Origin: Pelagibacteraceae bacterium AG-337-G06 | GTDB lineage: Bacteria > Pseudomonadota > Alphaproteobacteria > Pelagibacterales > AG-422-B15 | DNA length: 64,000 bases | Assembly: GCA_003282175.1 (NCBI GenBank) | Contig: QBZX01000002.1 | Location: forward strand, 62,001-126,000 | Reading direction: 5' to 3' | Made by a program: the position numbers and the translations under genes | Notes under the pieces: model-generated | The model's input: only the letters and a program-made list of their open reading frames with translations | Told to the model about the DNA's origin: nothing | Databases searched by the model: none | Part shown: positions 7,923 through 19,620 of the stretch, one piece after another | Layout: every line of letters starts with the position of its first letter | How positions within the stretch are numbered: position 1 is the stretch's first letter

Positions 7923-10505
7923 ATGAGAATTAATGATCTAAGAAATGCTTTCATATCATATTTTGAAAATGAGGGGCATGAGCACGTTCATTCGAGCCCC
8001 CTTGTCCCACAGAATGATCCAACACTTATGTTTGCTAATTCAGGAATGGTGCAATTTAAAAATGTTTTTACTGGATTAGAAAATAGAGACTTCAAAAGAG
8101 CAGTTACTGCACAAAAATGCATTAGAGCGGGCGGCAAACATAATGATCTAGAAAACGTTGGATATACTTTGAGACATCATACTTTTTTTGAAATGTTAGG
8201 AAATTTTTCTTTTGGAGATTATTTTAAAGATGATGCAATTAATTATGCCTGGAAGTTCATTACATCTGATCTCGCTATAAATAAAGAGAAACTATGCGTT
8301 ACAATTTATCATGATGATGAACAAGCATATGTTGTATGGAAAAAAGTTGCTGGCCTTAGTGATGACAGGATAATTAGAATTTCAACCAAGGATAATTTTT
8401 GGTCCATGGGTGAAACAGGTCCATGTGGACCTTGCTCTGAGATATTTTATGACCATGGTGAGAAATTTACCGGAAAGTTACCCAGTGAAGCTGACGAAAC
8501 TGGTGACAGATTTGTTGAAATATGGAATCTAGTTTTTATGCAATTCGAACAGTTGAATTCGAACGAGAGAATTGATCTGCCTAAGCCCTCAATTGATACG
8601 GGTATGGGAATTGAGAGAATTGCCGCTGTCATGCAAGGCACAAATGATAACTACCAAGTTGATAGCATGAAAGAAATTATTAACAATTCAATAGATCTAA
8701 CTAAAGCTGACGACAATAAGTTAATTTCAAGTCACAGAGTGATTGCAGATCATCTACGTTCTTCATGTTTTTTAATAGCTGATGGCGTATTACCTTCTAA
8801 TGAGGGAAGAGGCTATGTGCTGAGAAGAATCATGAGAAGAGCAATGAGACATGTTCATCTGCTTCAATACAAAGATACTTTAATGCATAAATTAGTCCCA
8901 ACCTTGATGCTTAACATGAAGGACGCTTATCCAGAATTGTTAAGGGCAGAAGTATTAATCAAAGAGACATTAAAGTATGAAGAGGAAAAATTCAAAAATC
9001 TTTTAGAAAAAGGTATTACGCAATTAGACTCTATATCTCAAAATCTTGGACCTAATGATATTTTTCCAGGAGAGTCTGCATTTAAGCTATATGATACTTA
9101 TGGGTTTCCAATTGATCTAACTCAGGATATATTAAAAAGTAAAAATATTTCTATAGATATTGAAAGTTTTAATAAAAAACTTGATGCGCAAAAAGAATTA
9201 GCACGAAAAAATTGGTCAGGTGCGGGGGGAGCTGTAACTGATAGAATTTGGTTTGAATTAAATAACGAATTACCTGCAACAGAATTCCTTGGGTATAATA
9301 GTACTGAAACTCAAGGAGAAGTTTTGTCAATAATCAAAAAAGATCAAAGAGTGAAAAAGTTAGAAGATAATGAAAAAGGAGCGCTTATATTAAATCAAAC
9401 TGTTTTTTATTCAGAGTCAGGTGGGCAAATCGGGGATACAGGAACAATAAAAGGAGAAGATTTTGAGTTCAAAGTTGAAGATACTCAAAAAAAAGGACAA
9501 GTAATTATTCATACAGGCGTCATGGTTAGTGGTATTATAGAAATTGGTCTAAATGCATCCTTATCAGTTAATCAAAAGCAAAGAAATGATTGTCGGGCAT
9601 ATCATTCAGCTACACATATTTTACACCAATCTCTAAGAGATAGACTTGGGGAGCATGTTACACAGAAAGGATCTTTAGTTTCAAATGACAAATTAAGGTT
9701 TGATTTTAGCCATCATAAATCAATGACAAATATAGAAATTGAAGATGTCCAAAATAAAGTAAATGAAATTATCAAGAATGAATCTGAGGTTGAAACACAA
9801 ATAATGTCCCCAGATGATGCCGTAAAGGCAGGTGCTCTTGCCTTGTTTGGAGAAAAGTATTCAGATGAAGTAAGGGTTCTCAAAATAGGTAAATTAAATG
9901 ACAAAATATATAGTACTGAGTTATGTGGAGGAACACACGTCTCAAATACAAGAGAAATTGGGGAACTGAAGATTATCAGTGAGTCTTCTGTTGCCTCAGG
10001 CGTAAGAAGAATTGAGGCTTTAAGAGGAGATGACCTATTAAAATTTAATGAAGAGAAGAAGAATGAAAATCTTAGGTCAGAAGAAAAAAAATTAGATCTA
10101 AAAAAAGAAAAAGAAATTTCTACTGTAAATATAAAACTTCTTAAAGAAGCGATACAAATGAGCATTAGTAATGACTCTGATCAAAAAATAATTATTGAAT
10201 TCTGTGAAAATGTGCCAATTAATGAGTTAAGACCACTGATAGATAAGTATAAAAAATTAATTTCTGGAGACGGCGTTATAATCATCTGCGTTAAAAAGGA
10301 TGATAAGCTAAGTTTCCTAATTGGCGTTACTGATCTATTAACTAACAAAATTGGAGCTGACGAAATAGCTAAATTTGCATCTTCTATTTCAAATGGTAAA
10401 GGGGGTGGAGGCAGAAAAGATTTTGCTCAATCAGGAGGTATGCTAATTAATGAAAATGATCAAAAAAATAAACTCAGAGAGTTTATTATTGATAAGTTAC
10501 AGTAA
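7923..10505 (+). CDS. alaS: Alanyl-tRNA synthetase
   Basis: An 860-residue class II synthetase that charges tRNA-Ala. The catalytic domain carries [27 protein letters not shown]-type sequence near residues 70-100. The editing domain has HSATHILHQ near residue 560 and the zinc-binding CGGTH near residue 660. The C-Ala domain has the glycine-rich [15 protein letters not shown] near the end. The length matches the family. No Shine-Dalgarno sequence precedes the ATG. The end overlaps the convergent icd gene by 20 bp, with no terminator between them. Confidence 0.99.
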   Translation: MRINDLRNAFISYFENEGHEHVHSSPLVPQNDPTLMFANSGMVQFKNVFTGLENRDFKRAVTAQKCIRAGGKHNDLENVGYTLRHHTFFEMLGNFSFGDYFKDDAINYAWKFITSDLAINKEKLCVTIYHDDEQAYVVWKKVAGLSDDRIIRISTKDNFWSMGETGPCGPCSEIFYDHGEKFTGKLPSEADETGDRFVEIWNLVFMQFEQLNSNERIDLPKPSIDTGMGIERIAAVMQGTNDNYQVDSMKEIINNSIDLTKADDNKLISSHRVIADHLRSSCFLIADGVLPSNEGRGYVLRRIMRRAMRHVHLLQYKDTLMHKLVPTLMLNMKDAYPELLRAEVLIKETLKYEEEKFKNLLEKGITQLDSISQNLGPNDIFPGESAFKLYDTYGFPIDLTQDILKSKNISIDIESFNKKLDAQKELARKNWSGAGGAVTDRIWFELNNELPATEFLGYNSTETQGEVLSIIKKDQRVKKLEDNEKGALILNQTVFYSESGGQIGDTGTIKGEDFEFKVEDTQKKGQVIIHTGVMVSGIIEIGLNASLSVNQKQRNDCRAYHSATHILHQSLRDRLGEHVTQKGSLVSNDKLRFDFSHHKSMTNIEIEDVQNKVNEIIKNESEVETQIMSPDDAVKAGALALFGEKYSDEVRVLKIGKLNDKIYSTELCGGTHVSNTREIGELKIISESSVASGVRRIEALRGDDLLKFNEEKKNENLRSEEKKLDLKKEKEISTVNIKLLKEAIQMSISNDSDQKIIIEFCENVPINELRPLIDKYKKLISGDGVIIICVKKDDKLSFLIGVTDLLTNKIGADEIAKFASSISNGKGGGGRKDFAQSGGMLINENDQKNKLREFIIDKLQ

Positions 10506-11715
10506 GTTTTTTATTTAGGTTTCGTTCAATAATTTCTAAAAAATCTTCAGTACTATGCCAATCTTGTTCATGAGGCATTAATAAAGCCAGATCTTTTGTC
10601 ATTGAACCACTTTCAACTGTCTCAACACAAACTTTTTCCAGCTTATCTGCAAACTTAATAAGCTCATCATTCTCATCCAGCTTTCCACGATATTTAAGAC
10701 CCCTTGACCATGCAAAGATAGAGGCAATGGGGTTAGTTGAGGTTTGTTTGCCTTCTTGATGCAATCTAAAATGTCTCGTGACTGTTCCATGAGCAGCTTC
10801 TGCTTCGATCGTTTTTCCGTCTGGCGTCATAAGTACACTTGTCATGAGCCCTAGTGAACCAAATCCTTGAGCAACAGTGTCTGATTGTACATCTCCATCG
10901 TAGTTTTTACACGCCCACACAAATTTTCCATTCCATTTCAATGCAGATGCGACCATGTCATCTATCAATCGATGCTCGTAATCTAAATTAAGTGATTTAA
11001 ATTTTTCTGCAAAGTCCTTTTCATATACTTCTTGAAAGAGATCTTTGAAACGACCATCGTATTGTTTTAAAATTGTATTTTTAGTTGACAGATAAACAGG
11101 CCATTCACGCATTAATGCATAATTCATACAAGACTTTGCAAAGTCTCTGATCGAGTCGTCTGTATTATACATCGCCATAGCAACACCACTTGAATGAAAT
11201 TCATACACCTCTTTTTCAATTGGTTCCATATTTGGATCTTCAGGAGTCCATTTAATACTTAACTTACCTTTCCCAGGAACTCTAAAATCCGTTGCTTTGT
11301 ATTGATCTCCAAAAGCATGTCTACCCACAACTATGGGGTCAGTCCATCCAGGAACAAGTCTTGGGACGTTTTTACATACTATTGGCTCTCTGAAGACTGT
11401 TCCTCCTAATATATTTCTTATAGTTCCATTTGGTGATCGCCACATTTCCTTTAGTTTAAATTCTTCAACACGGTCTTCATCAGGAGTTATTGTGGCACAT
11501 TTAACTCCAACCCCGTATTTCTTAATAGCATTGGCAGAATCAACAGTAATTTTATCATTGCTTCTATCTCTGCTTTCAACTCCGAGATCATAATAATCAA
11601 GTTCAATATCAAGATAAGGAAGGATGAGTTTATCTTTGATAAACTGCCAAATAATCCTTGTCATTTCATCGCCATCTATCTCAACTAATGGTGTTTTAAC
11701 TTTAATTTTATTCAC
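10486..11715 (-). CDS. icd: NADP-dependent isocitrate dehydrogenase (class II, eukaryote-like)
   Basis: A 409-residue homodimeric NADP-IDH that oxidises isocitrate to 2-oxoglutarate in the TCA cycle. The N-terminus [13 protein letters not shown], the substrate loop [21 protein letters not shown] and the NADP-binding [10 protein letters not shown] are those of the class II enzyme shared by Alphaproteobacteria and mitochondria, not E. coli Icd. The start overlaps the LOG-family gene by 8 bp. icd is therefore the last gene of a continuous minus-strand run that begins at tolC, so it needs an internal promoter or receives read-through. Confidence 0.98.
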   Translation of the reverse strand: MNKIKVKTPLVEIDGDEMTRIIWQFIKDKLILPYLDIELDYYDLGVESRDRSNDKITVDSANAIKKYGVGVKCATITPDEDRVEEFKLKEMWRSPNGTIRNILGGTVFREPIVCKNVPRLVPGWTDPIVVGRHAFGDQYKATDFRVPGKGKLSIKWTPEDPNMEPIEKEVYEFHSSGVAMAMYNTDDSIRDFAKSCMNYALMREWPVYLSTKNTILKQYDGRFKDLFQEVYEKDFAEKFKSLNLDYEHRLIDDMVASALKWNGKFVWACKNYDGDVQSDTVAQGFGSLGLMTSVLMTPDGKTIEAEAAHGTVTRHFRLHQEGKQTSTNPIASIFAWSRGLKYRGKLDENDELIKFADKLEKVCVETVESGSMTKDLALLMPHEQDWHSTEDFLEIIERNLNKKLTVTYQ

Positions 11716-12250
11716 AGATTCTCAATTCTTTTTTTAATTCGTCCAGATTTGTGATTACCTTATATGCTTCTTTCATATTTTCGCCAGCAAAATTCTTCCT
11801 TACTAGATTATCAATGAGCATAATCAAATCATCCCAAAAATTATTAAAATTATATATTATGATTGGTTTACTATGGATGTGAAGCTGCTTCCATGAATAA
11901 ACTTCAAAAAATTCTTCCAAGGTGCCAATGCCTCCCGGAAAAATTAAAAAAATTTCTGAGCTATTAAACATTTCTATTTTACGCTCATGCATAGAAGTGA
12001 CAATTTTTAAATTATTCAAACTTTTATTTTTTTTTTCAAAGTCGATTAAATGCTTTGTTATTACTCCATATACGTGTCCCCCTGCTGCAATCGAGCTATT
12101 AGAAATTGTTCCCATTAGGCCCATATTTCCACCTCCGTATACAATCTTATATTTATTTTTACCTAATAGCTCACCAACTTTTCGGGCTTCTTCTTTGTAA
12201 ACTTCGTCAACATCATTTGATGAACTGCAGTAAACTGCAATAGATTTCAT
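11708..12250 (-). CDS. LOG family protein (TIGR00730, cytokinin riboside phosphoribohydrolase-like)
   Basis: A 180-residue Rossmann-like protein with the two LOG signatures: GGGNMGLMG near residue 40 and [12 protein letters not shown] near residue 105. In plants and some bacteria LOG enzymes release free cytokinin base from its riboside 5'-monophosphate. Many bacterial members act as nucleotide 5'-monophosphate phosphoribohydrolases of unclear purpose (YgdH/PpnN-like role). It lies 3 bp after the second RND gene and overlaps icd, which says nothing about its substrate. Confidence 0.9.
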   Translation of the reverse strand: MKSIAVYCSSSNDVDEVYKEEARKVGELLGKNKYKIVYGGGNMGLMGTISNSSIAAGGHVYGVITKHLIDFEKKNKSLNNLKIVTSMHERKIEMFNSSEIFLIFPGGIGTLEEFFEVYSWKQLHIHSKPIIIYNFNNFWDDLIMLIDNLVRKNFAGENMKEAYKVITNLDELKKELRICE

Positions 12251-12253
12251 TTG

Positions 12254-15200
12254 TTATAAAGGCTCACTTGAAAGAACTTTAGTCGCTGAGTTTATATTCT
12301 TTCTAGTGAAAATTGATTTTAATCGATCTGGTAAAGCCAGTAGTGATGGAGTAACAAATAAAGTTGCTACAGTGGCAAAAGATAATCCAAAAACAATTGC
12401 CCATGCAAGAGGCTGTACAAAATATGTTTCAGGAGATTTGTAAGAAAGCGTTCTATCAAAAACATCAACGCTAATTTGTAATGCTGAGGGTAGTAAACCA
12501 AATACTGTTGTTACAGTTGTTAAAAAAATTGGTCTGATTCTACTTTTTGCTGCAAGTAATATTGATTTCATCTTATCTGACTCATTCTTTCTAATCTTTC
12601 TATAGCTGTCTATAAGAATAATATTGTTGTTCACAACAATTCCTGTACAGGCAACTATACCTAATCCAGTCATGACACCACTAAAGGGCATTTGTAAAAT
12701 AATTAATCCTACAAAAATTCCAGTAGTCGATAATGCAATTGAAAATAGAATTAGAAACGTATGATAAAAATTGTTAAACAGCGAAATTAAAATTATAAAC
12801 ATTAACAATAAGGCGGTACCAAATGCAGAAAATACAAAGATAAGGGAACCCTCAGAATCCTCCGCTTCGCCAACAAGTTTTACATTTGCTTCGATTGGAA
12901 TGTTTGCCTCGCTTAGCCAAGTCTTTATTTTATCTATATTTTCAGCAGTATTAAAGCCATTCTTTGTATTGGCGTCTACAATTAGTATCCTTTCAGCATT
13001 TTTCTTTCCAATTGAAAAAATTTTATTTTTTGGTTTTTGAGTGACAAATTCTGAGATAGGGAGGGGACCTCTATTAGTATTTATAAATATATTTTTTACC
13101 TCATCTAGTGTTCTCAGGTCATCTGGTAAATATAGTTTAATATCTAATTCTTTGTCTGTATCAGCTGGACGAATAGTGCCTATTTTTGTTCCTGTAGTCG
13201 CAAGATTAATTATTGCGCCAATAGATTGTACTGAAACATCATACTTTGAGGTTTCTTTTCTATCAATATCGTAAAGCCATTCTATACCTGTAACAGGATA
13301 TTTTATTTCAACATCTTTCACACCCTCAAATTTTATCAATTCATCTCTTACTATCTGCGCTACTTGATTTATTAGTCTTTTGTCTTTTGCAGTTACCTCA
13401 ATTTCTATATCTTTTGGACCAATGATTGATGAGCTATAAGTATTTCCTTTTATTCTGGCTTGAAATCCATTCAATTTATTTAGATCTTTCTGTATATCTG
13501 ACAATAATATATCGCTATCAGGCCTTTGATCGATCGGCACTAGGTCTAACCAAACTCTTCCAACTATATCAGTAGGACTATCATCAAATAGCCAAATACG
13601 ATTTCTGCTAATAGTATTTGCAACATAATTGCCTACATAAGGATTTGCGTTTATGATGTTAGATACTTCTGTTATATAACTTCCAGTTTCAGTAGGGGAC
13701 AGGTTGCCCCTTGCCATTACCTCCACACGTGCTGTAGCGGCCTTATCATTTGGAAAAAAAATAACTCCACTATTAAATTTGCTGTAAAGCATGATCACTG
13801 CTGTAAATGTAATAAGTGTCATTATTAATACTGTAATAGGTTTAGTGATAGCCTTACTTAGCAAGTTTTCATAAGTATTAATAAAAATATTATCACGTCT
13901 TATATTATCATTTGACATCTGTGATGTTTTTCTTTCTATCATTGACCCCATTGCTGGCAGAAAAATTAATGTAACTATTAATGATGTAGACAATACAACT
14001 ATTACTGTAAGAGGAATGACCCTCAGCCATTGACCAAGCATTTCAGGCCAAAAAAGTAAGGGAAAAAATGCAGCAATTGTAGTAAGAGCAGAAGCAATAA
14101 TAGGCCAAAACATATTGTATGAGGAATTTATATATGAATCTCTTCTTCTAACACCTCTCTCCTGCTCGGCTCTCGCAAATTCTGTTATCACAATTGGCCC
14201 ATCGACTAAAAGACCAACAGCTAGTATGAGTCCAAATACGGTCATTAAATTGTATGTCATGCCCATGTAGTCAAGAATTAATATTGAAAACAAGTATGTC
14301 GTAGGAATTGATAACCCAACGATTAGGCCACTTCTGATTCCAAGGGCTGCGATGACAATTATCATTACTAATATGACAGCTGTAATTACTGTATTTTCAG
14401 AGGATTCTATCCTTTGTTTTATCTCAGTAGACTCATCATCTACAATGACTGTCTTAATTAAAGGATGAAATTTTCCATCATTCTCTTTCAAAACATTTTT
14501 TACAAACTTATAAGTATCAAGTACATTTGTGCCAGACTTTCTTGATACCTCGAGGCTTAGAGCCGGTTGGCCATTAACAATAACAGTATTCTTGCTTCTA
14601 TCATAACTTCGCTTTACTTCAGCAATATCACCTAGGGATAAAGTGAAATTATCGTTTGCGTTGATAGGCAAATTCTTTATCTGCCTATAATTTTGATAAA
14701 GACCAGGTATCTTGACAGAAAAATCTGCATTATCATCGGTAAGCGCTCCCGCTGGAACAATGTTATTATAGGATTTAAGTGCATTATATACATCAGAGAT
14801 ATTAATCTTATATTTTTGGAGCAGAGTTGGATCAAGGGTAATTTTAATAATTTCTTCTCTCTCACCTTTTATGTCAACTTCAGTAACATTGCCAATTTTT
14901 TCCAATGAGTCTTTATAAGAGTTGGCAGCTTTGAGAAGCACTTCATAAGGCACGTTTCCATATAAACCGATATAAATTCTTGAGAACATTGAAGAGTCAT
15001 ATTCTTTTACTTCAATTATTTCCATTTCCCTGGGGAGCTTATCATTTGCATCAGAAATTGTATTTCTTACTAATTTTGCAAGACTATTGTTCTCAGTATC
15101 CAACTTAAAAGATACCATGAATGAGGCAATATTATCTTTTGATATTGAAATAATTTCATCTAAATCTTTAAGTGCCATTAATTCTCTTTCAATTGGCTCG

Positions 15201-15409
15201 ACTATTAACTTTTCAATTTCATTTGCAGACATCCCGTCATATTTAATAATTACCGCTACCGTTTTAAGGTCAATTTCTGGCATCTCTTCTTTAGGAAAAG
15301 TAATATATGAGATCACCCCTAAAAGAATAATCATAAGCAAGAGCGTAGAGATTGTTTTTTTTCTTAAAAGGATAGCCGATAAGATATTACGTAGCATTTT
15401 ATGCCTCAA
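12254..15409 (-). CDS. RND efflux permease, second subunit
   Basis: A 1051-residue inner-membrane RND (AcrB-like) permease with twelve predicted helices and two large periplasmic loops. These are helix 1 (residues 12-35), loop to about 335, helices 2-6 to about 490, helix 7 near 530, loop to about 860, then helices 8-12. The TM4 proton-relay segment reads VGLLVDGPIVITEFARAE, with one Asp where AcrB has two. It overlaps the end of the first RND gene by 11 bp. Two permeases for one HlyD and one TolC suggest a heteromeric pump like MdtBC. Substrates cannot be read from sequence. Confidence 0.92.
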   Translation of the reverse strand: MRHKMLRNILSAILLRKKTISTLLLMIILLGVISYITFPKEEMPEIDLKTVAVIIKYDGMSANEIEKLIVEPIERELMALKDLDEIISISKDNIASFMVSFKLDTENNSLAKLVRNTISDANDKLPREMEIIEVKEYDSSMFSRIYIGLYGNVPYEVLLKAANSYKDSLEKIGNVTEVDIKGEREEIIKITLDPTLLQKYKINISDVYNALKSYNNIVPAGALTDDNADFSVKIPGLYQNYRQIKNLPINANDNFTLSLGDIAEVKRSYDRSKNTVIVNGQPALSLEVSRKSGTNVLDTYKFVKNVLKENDGKFHPLIKTVIVDDESTEIKQRIESSENTVITAVILVMIIVIAALGIRSGLIVGLSIPTTYLFSILILDYMGMTYNLMTVFGLILAVGLLVDGPIVITEFARAEQERGVRRRDSYINSSYNMFWPIIASALTTIAAFFPLLFWPEMLGQWLRVIPLTVIVVLSTSLIVTLIFLPAMGSMIERKTSQMSNDNIRRDNIFINTYENLLSKAITKPITVLIMTLITFTAVIMLYSKFNSGVIFFPNDKAATARVEVMARGNLSPTETGSYITEVSNIINANPYVGNYVANTISRNRIWLFDDSPTDIVGRVWLDLVPIDQRPDSDILLSDIQKDLNKLNGFQARIKGNTYSSSIIGPKDIEIEVTAKDKRLINQVAQIVRDELIKFEGVKDVEIKYPVTGIEWLYDIDRKETSKYDVSVQSIGAIINLATTGTKIGTIRPADTDKELDIKLYLPDDLRTLDEVKNIFINTNRGPLPISEFVTQKPKNKIFSIGKKNAERILIVDANTKNGFNTAENIDKIKTWLSEANIPIEANVKLVGEAEDSEGSLIFVFSAFGTALLLMFIILISLFNNFYHTFLILFSIALSTTGIFVGLIILQMPFSGVMTGLGIVACTGIVVNNNIILIDSYRKIRKNESDKMKSILLAAKSRIRPIFLTTVTTVFGLLPSALQISVDVFDRTLSYKSPETYFVQPLAWAIVFGLSFATVATLFVTPSLLALPDRLKSIFTRKNINSATKVLSSEPL

Positions 15410-18400
15410 TAGTCTGTTTGCTTTGTAATCTAAAAAGTGATCTAATGTGAGATGGTAAAATTAAGAGGCATGGCGTTACTATTAGAGTAAGAAATGCTGA
15501 AAATGACAACCCATAAACAATGCATTGTGCAAGAGGTGTCCAGAAACCACTTACATTAGAGTCATATTCAATTGTTCGAGACAACGGATCTATACTATAG
15601 TTAAGGGCTAAAGGAATTAGGCCTAACATTGTTGTAATTGTTGTTAAGAAAATAGGTCGAAGTCTTTGTGCACAAGCTTTTAAAACACTATTAAACAAAT
15701 TGTCAGTATCTTTGTCTCTAACAAAGTTAAAGGCATCAATTAATATAATATTATTGTTTACTACGATGCCTGCCAGTGAAACCACGCCAACACCATGCAT
15801 TATTGCTGAAAAGGGTTGGTTAAATATGAGTAAGCCAAAAAATACACCTGCAGTGCTCATAATGACTGCTGTAAGTATAATAAAACTTTGATAAAAACTA
15901 TTAAACTGTGTCACTAGTAAAGCAGCCATGATCAATAAAGAAATTATAAATGCCTGTGTCACAAATTTCATAGACTCGGTTTGCTCTTCGTTTTCGCCAC
16001 CGAAAGCAACATTTATATATGAGGGGTAATTTTGATCAGCAATCCACTTTTGTATTTGAACTACCTTGTTTGCAGCAATTTCTCCTTGATCAACATTAGC
16101 TTTTATGTACATAGCATTTCTTGCGTCGTATCTACGAATAAAGCTAACATTTTGCTTAGGTTTTTTTTCGACAAAATTACTTATTGGAATTTGACCCGAT
16201 CTTGTTTCTATCATTATGTTATCAAGCTGATCGATTGACCTCTCATTATCGGCATACCTTACATATATTTCTAACTCATCATCCACATCATCCGGCCTAT
16301 ATTTGCCAATCATTACTCCATTAGTTACAAGACTTACTGCTTTTCCAATTGTAAATATATCAGCCCCAAATTGTGCAGCCTTTGGTTTGTCTATTATAAG
16401 CTCCCAATCGACCCGAGGAACCGGTAATGTATCTTCCACTCCAACTAATCCCTCTACATTTTCGTCAATATATGCACGAACCTCTTTTGTTATACCTATT
16501 AAGCTATCACTGCTAGGACCAGTAATTCTAACCTGTATATCCTTGCCAACTGGTGGACCACCAGATTCTTCACTAATCTCAATCTTTATTCCATTAATTT
16601 TATTAAATTCATTTCTCAAATCAGCTATAATTTTATGACCATTTTCTCTCTTATCTCGGTCTACGAATTCAAAGAATGCTGTAGCAATTAAATCTTCGGA
16701 ATTTCCACCACCGCCAGATGATACAACATTACTGAATTGACCAGTCTGCAAAAAGTAATTTTTAATTCCAGACCTTTTACTAATTATAATTTCAACATCA
16801 GTTGCGAGTCTATTTACTTCTTCAATTGACAAGTTTCCACGAGCAAATATTTGTATTTTACCAAAATATGGATCTCCCGTAGAAAAATATATCATCCCCT
16901 TTCCGAGGCTGAAAAACCCAGCAATGATTGTAAACAAAATGATAAATACGGATGCTAAAGTCAAAATAGGTCGCTTGAGCAATTTTTCCAATAAATTAAC
17001 GTATATTCCTATATAGCCTGTAAGCTCTTTCAAATTAAAACTTTGATCAGATCCAAGTTTCTTAAACGCGTTTGCAGAAGCATTTGAGGGCTTGCCAACA
17101 ACACTTCCGATAACTGGCACAAACATCAAGCTAAATATGAGAGCTATGGCAAGTACAACAAAAACTGTTACAGGAAGAATTTTCATAAATTGACCACTCA
17201 CGCCCGGCCAAAAGAACAAAGGTATGAAGACCGCTAAAGTTGTTGCTGCTGAAGCAACAATAGGCCAGAACATTCTTTTGGCAGAGTAGATGTAGGCCTT
17301 TTCTCTACTAAATCCCTCAAGCATTTTCCTATCAGCCATTTCTACCACCACTAAAGACCCATCAATGAGCATTCCGAGCGCTACAAGTATTCCAAAGATT
17401 ACCATAAAATTATAGTCGTAGCCCAATATATACATAACAAAAAGAGCAATCAAAATTGATACAGGAATTCCTGATCCTACAATCAAAGAAGATCTTATAC
17501 CTAGGGCTAACATTGTTACTAACAAGACAAATATGGTTGCAAGAAGAATATTGCCTTGAAGAGAGTCTACATTATCTTGCATAATTTCTCTTGTATCCAT
17601 AACGTAAGTAAAATTTATATCAGATGATACTTTAGCTTTAAATTTTTGAACCACCTCATCTACTTGATTGATAGTTTCGATAACATTTCTCCCACGACCT
17701 TTTTTTACAAGGAGCGATATTCCTGGCTCGCCATTTACTTTTGTATAACTTATTCTATCTTTAAAGTTTCTTCTGATTTCAGAAATGTCACTAAGATTTA
17801 CAGAGCTATTATTTGTCGATCGAATAGGTAACTCATAGATATCCCTTGCATCTTCAAATAATCCAGGAACATTAACTGAAAATTGACCTTGTCCAGTCTC
17901 AATCTCGCCAGCAGTAACCACTTGGTTATTATTTGCAACTGCATTTATAATTTCGCTAAAAGAAATATTGTAATTTTCCATCTGTGATCTGTTTAAAGTA
18001 GCTTCAAGCTGTTCTTCTCTTGCGCCAGCTAACTCAACTTCAAAAATTGATGGTATTAATTCAATATCTTTTTTTATTTCCTGAGCTAAATTTAAAAGAT
18101 AACGTTCTGAAGCTGAGGGAGAGTCAATTGACAAGATGATTGTAGGATTATCTTGAACAGAAACTTCACTAACAACTGGCTCTTTGGCATCGTCAGGAAA
18201 TTTTACCTTGGCATCATTAACAGCATCTCTAACTTTATCTAGTGATTTTTTCATCGTTGCAGCAGCATCAAATTTAACTATTGCTGCAGCATAATTTTCA
18301 AATGCAAAGCCTTGTAACTGGTCGACCCCTTCAATACTTCGCAACTCATCTTCTATTGGCTTTAAAAGTAATCTTTCAGCATCTTGAGGGGAAATACCAG

Positions 18401-18548
18401 TTAGACCAACGCCAACATAAACGACCGGTATAATTATCTCAGGCTCGTTTTCTATTGGAATATTAACACGGCCAAATATACCTGCACAAATAAGTACTAA
18501 AAGTAATGCTAAAGCAGTTCTTTTTCTGTCTACTAAAAATTCAATCAT
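15399..18548 (-). CDS. RND efflux permease, first subunit
   Basis: A 1049-residue AcrB-family permease with the same twelve-helix plan as the gene after it. It begins with MIEFLVDRKRTALALLLVLI and keeps the porter-domain GISPQDAERLLLKPIE segment. TM4 reads VALGMLIDGSLVVVEMADRKM, again with DG instead of DD. It lies 6 bp after the hlyD-like gene. The two permeases are clearly distinct in sequence, so they are old paralogues rather than a recent duplication. Export is probably proton-driven, and the cargo is unknown (drugs, lipids or metabolites). Confidence 0.92.
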   Translation of the reverse strand: MIEFLVDRKRTALALLLVLICAGIFGRVNIPIENEPEIIIPVVYVGVGLTGISPQDAERLLLKPIEDELRSIEGVDQLQGFAFENYAAAIVKFDAAATMKKSLDKVRDAVNDAKVKFPDDAKEPVVSEVSVQDNPTIILSIDSPSASERYLLNLAQEIKKDIELIPSIFEVELAGAREEQLEATLNRSQMENYNISFSEIINAVANNNQVVTAGEIETGQGQFSVNVPGLFEDARDIYELPIRSTNNSSVNLSDISEIRRNFKDRISYTKVNGEPGISLLVKKGRGRNVIETINQVDEVVQKFKAKVSSDINFTYVMDTREIMQDNVDSLQGNILLATIFVLLVTMLALGIRSSLIVGSGIPVSILIALFVMYILGYDYNFMVIFGILVALGMLIDGSLVVVEMADRKMLEGFSREKAYIYSAKRMFWPIVASAATTLAVFIPLFFWPGVSGQFMKILPVTVFVVLAIALIFSLMFVPVIGSVVGKPSNASANAFKKLGSDQSFNLKELTGYIGIYVNLLEKLLKRPILTLASVFIILFTIIAGFFSLGKGMIYFSTGDPYFGKIQIFARGNLSIEEVNRLATDVEIIISKRSGIKNYFLQTGQFSNVVSSGGGGNSEDLIATAFFEFVDRDKRENGHKIIADLRNEFNKINGIKIEISEESGGPPVGKDIQVRITGPSSDSLIGITKEVRAYIDENVEGLVGVEDTLPVPRVDWELIIDKPKAAQFGADIFTIGKAVSLVTNGVMIGKYRPDDVDDELEIYVRYADNERSIDQLDNIMIETRSGQIPISNFVEKKPKQNVSFIRRYDARNAMYIKANVDQGEIAANKVVQIQKWIADQNYPSYINVAFGGENEEQTESMKFVTQAFIISLLIMAALLVTQFNSFYQSFIILTAVIMSTAGVFFGLLIFNQPFSAIMHGVGVVSLAGIVVNNNIILIDAFNFVRDKDTDNLFNSVLKACAQRLRPIFLTTITTMLGLIPLALNYSIDPLSRTIEYDSNVSGFWTPLAQCIVYGLSFSAFLTLIVTPCLLILPSHIRSLFRLQSKQTIEA

Positions 18549-18554
18549 TACAAT

Positions 18555-19619
18555 TTATTCTACTAATTCAACCTCAACATTTTGATTGTTTACTACATAC
18601 TCTTGACCCACAGTAATGATGGTAGAATTTTTTGGCAATCCAGTTACCCATAATCCTTCAACAGTATCTTCAATAATTTCGATATTACTAAATAAAACTT
18701 TTGTATCGTTGAGAATTTTTATACCAAGATCTCCAGCATCGTTAAGTGATATTAAATATGAAGGTATTAGATGTGCTTGAACCCTACTGATAGGAACGAG
18801 CATATCAGCTGATAACCCTTCTCTTATAATACCTTTTTTATTATCTACAGTTGCTTCAATTTTATAAGTTCTTGTACTTGGATTTGCACTTTTGCTTATA
18901 AAACTTATTTTTCCAGTAATAGAACTTTTATCTAAGAAATTTATAGTAACTTCTTTTTCTAAATTGATTTGATCAACATTTTTTTCAGTTACTTCACCTG
19001 TAATTATCATTGGATTAAGTTTCATGACCTTAGCACAAGGGGAGGCTGGTGTAATCAAGTCACCTAATTCTAAATATACATCCTCAACAAATCCATCAAA
19101 AGGAGACCTTATCTTTATATTATCCAACTCATTAATAGCCATCTCAACCCTTGCAATTGAGGCTTTTAAAGCCGCTTCAGCTGTTGCAACTGAATTGTCT
19201 GATCTATATCCCTCTTCAGATAGCGTTTTTATTGCATCATATTGCAATTGGGCCTTATTTTTAGAAGCATTCGCTTCATTTAAGGCTGCAATTCTATTTT
19301 CAGGATCAAGCTCACAAATAAGTTCATCTTTTTTTACAAATGATCCTTTTTCAATTGTATAGACAATTGTGGATGAAGTTTTTGGCTTTAACAGAACAAC
19401 TTTATCTGCTTCTGCTCTTCCTCTTATTGTAAGGAAATAAGTTTTATCAAGAGCATTAAAATTCTTTGCACGTACAGAAATTAGTTCTTCAACAACATTG
19501 TCATCACTTACCTGAGCAACATCATCGTTACTGCTAAATGACCCTGAGAAAATCCAGGCTATTACAATCACAAATATTATAATTGCAGATAAATAATTTA
19601 TAGGAATTTTCTTAAACAT
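18555..19619 (-). CDS. HlyD/AcrA-type periplasmic adaptor (membrane fusion protein)
   Basis: A 354-residue adaptor. A single N-terminal membrane anchor (about residues 8-26) is followed by a lipoyl half-motif (KPKTSSTIVYTIEKGSFVKKDELICELD), a helical hairpin (about 110-165), the second lipoyl half with IRSPFDGFVEDVYLELGDLI, then beta-barrel and membrane-proximal domains. It bridges the RND permeases and TolC. It is 1 bp downstream of the PadR gene and 6 bp upstream of the first RND gene, in one operon. Confidence 0.92.
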   Translation of the reverse strand: MFKKIPINYLSAIIIFVIVIAWIFSGSFSSNDDVAQVSDDNVVEELISVRAKNFNALDKTYFLTIRGRAEADKVVLLKPKTSSTIVYTIEKGSFVKKDELICELDPENRIAALNEANASKNKAQLQYDAIKTLSEEGYRSDNSVATAEAALKASIARVEMAINELDNIKIRSPFDGFVEDVYLELGDLITPASPCAKVMKLNPMIITGEVTEKNVDQINLEKEVTINFLDKSSITGKISFISKSANPSTRTYKIEATVDNKKGIIREGLSADMLVPISRVQAHLIPSYLISLNDAGDLGIKILNDTKVLFSNIEIIEDTVEGLWVTGLPKNSTIITVGQEYVVNNQNVEVELVE

Positions 19620-19620
19620 A

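Noticed and set aside
9713-10165. 150-residue minus-strand open frame inside alaS
   Set aside because: It is antisense to the conserved editing and C-terminal region of AlaRS. It is Ser/Phe-rich, as expected of a mirror frame, and has no recognisable domain.
19024-19362. 112-residue plus-strand frame inside the hlyD-like gene
   Set aside because: Antisense to a well-conserved lipoyl/hairpin region; composition typical of a shadow frame.
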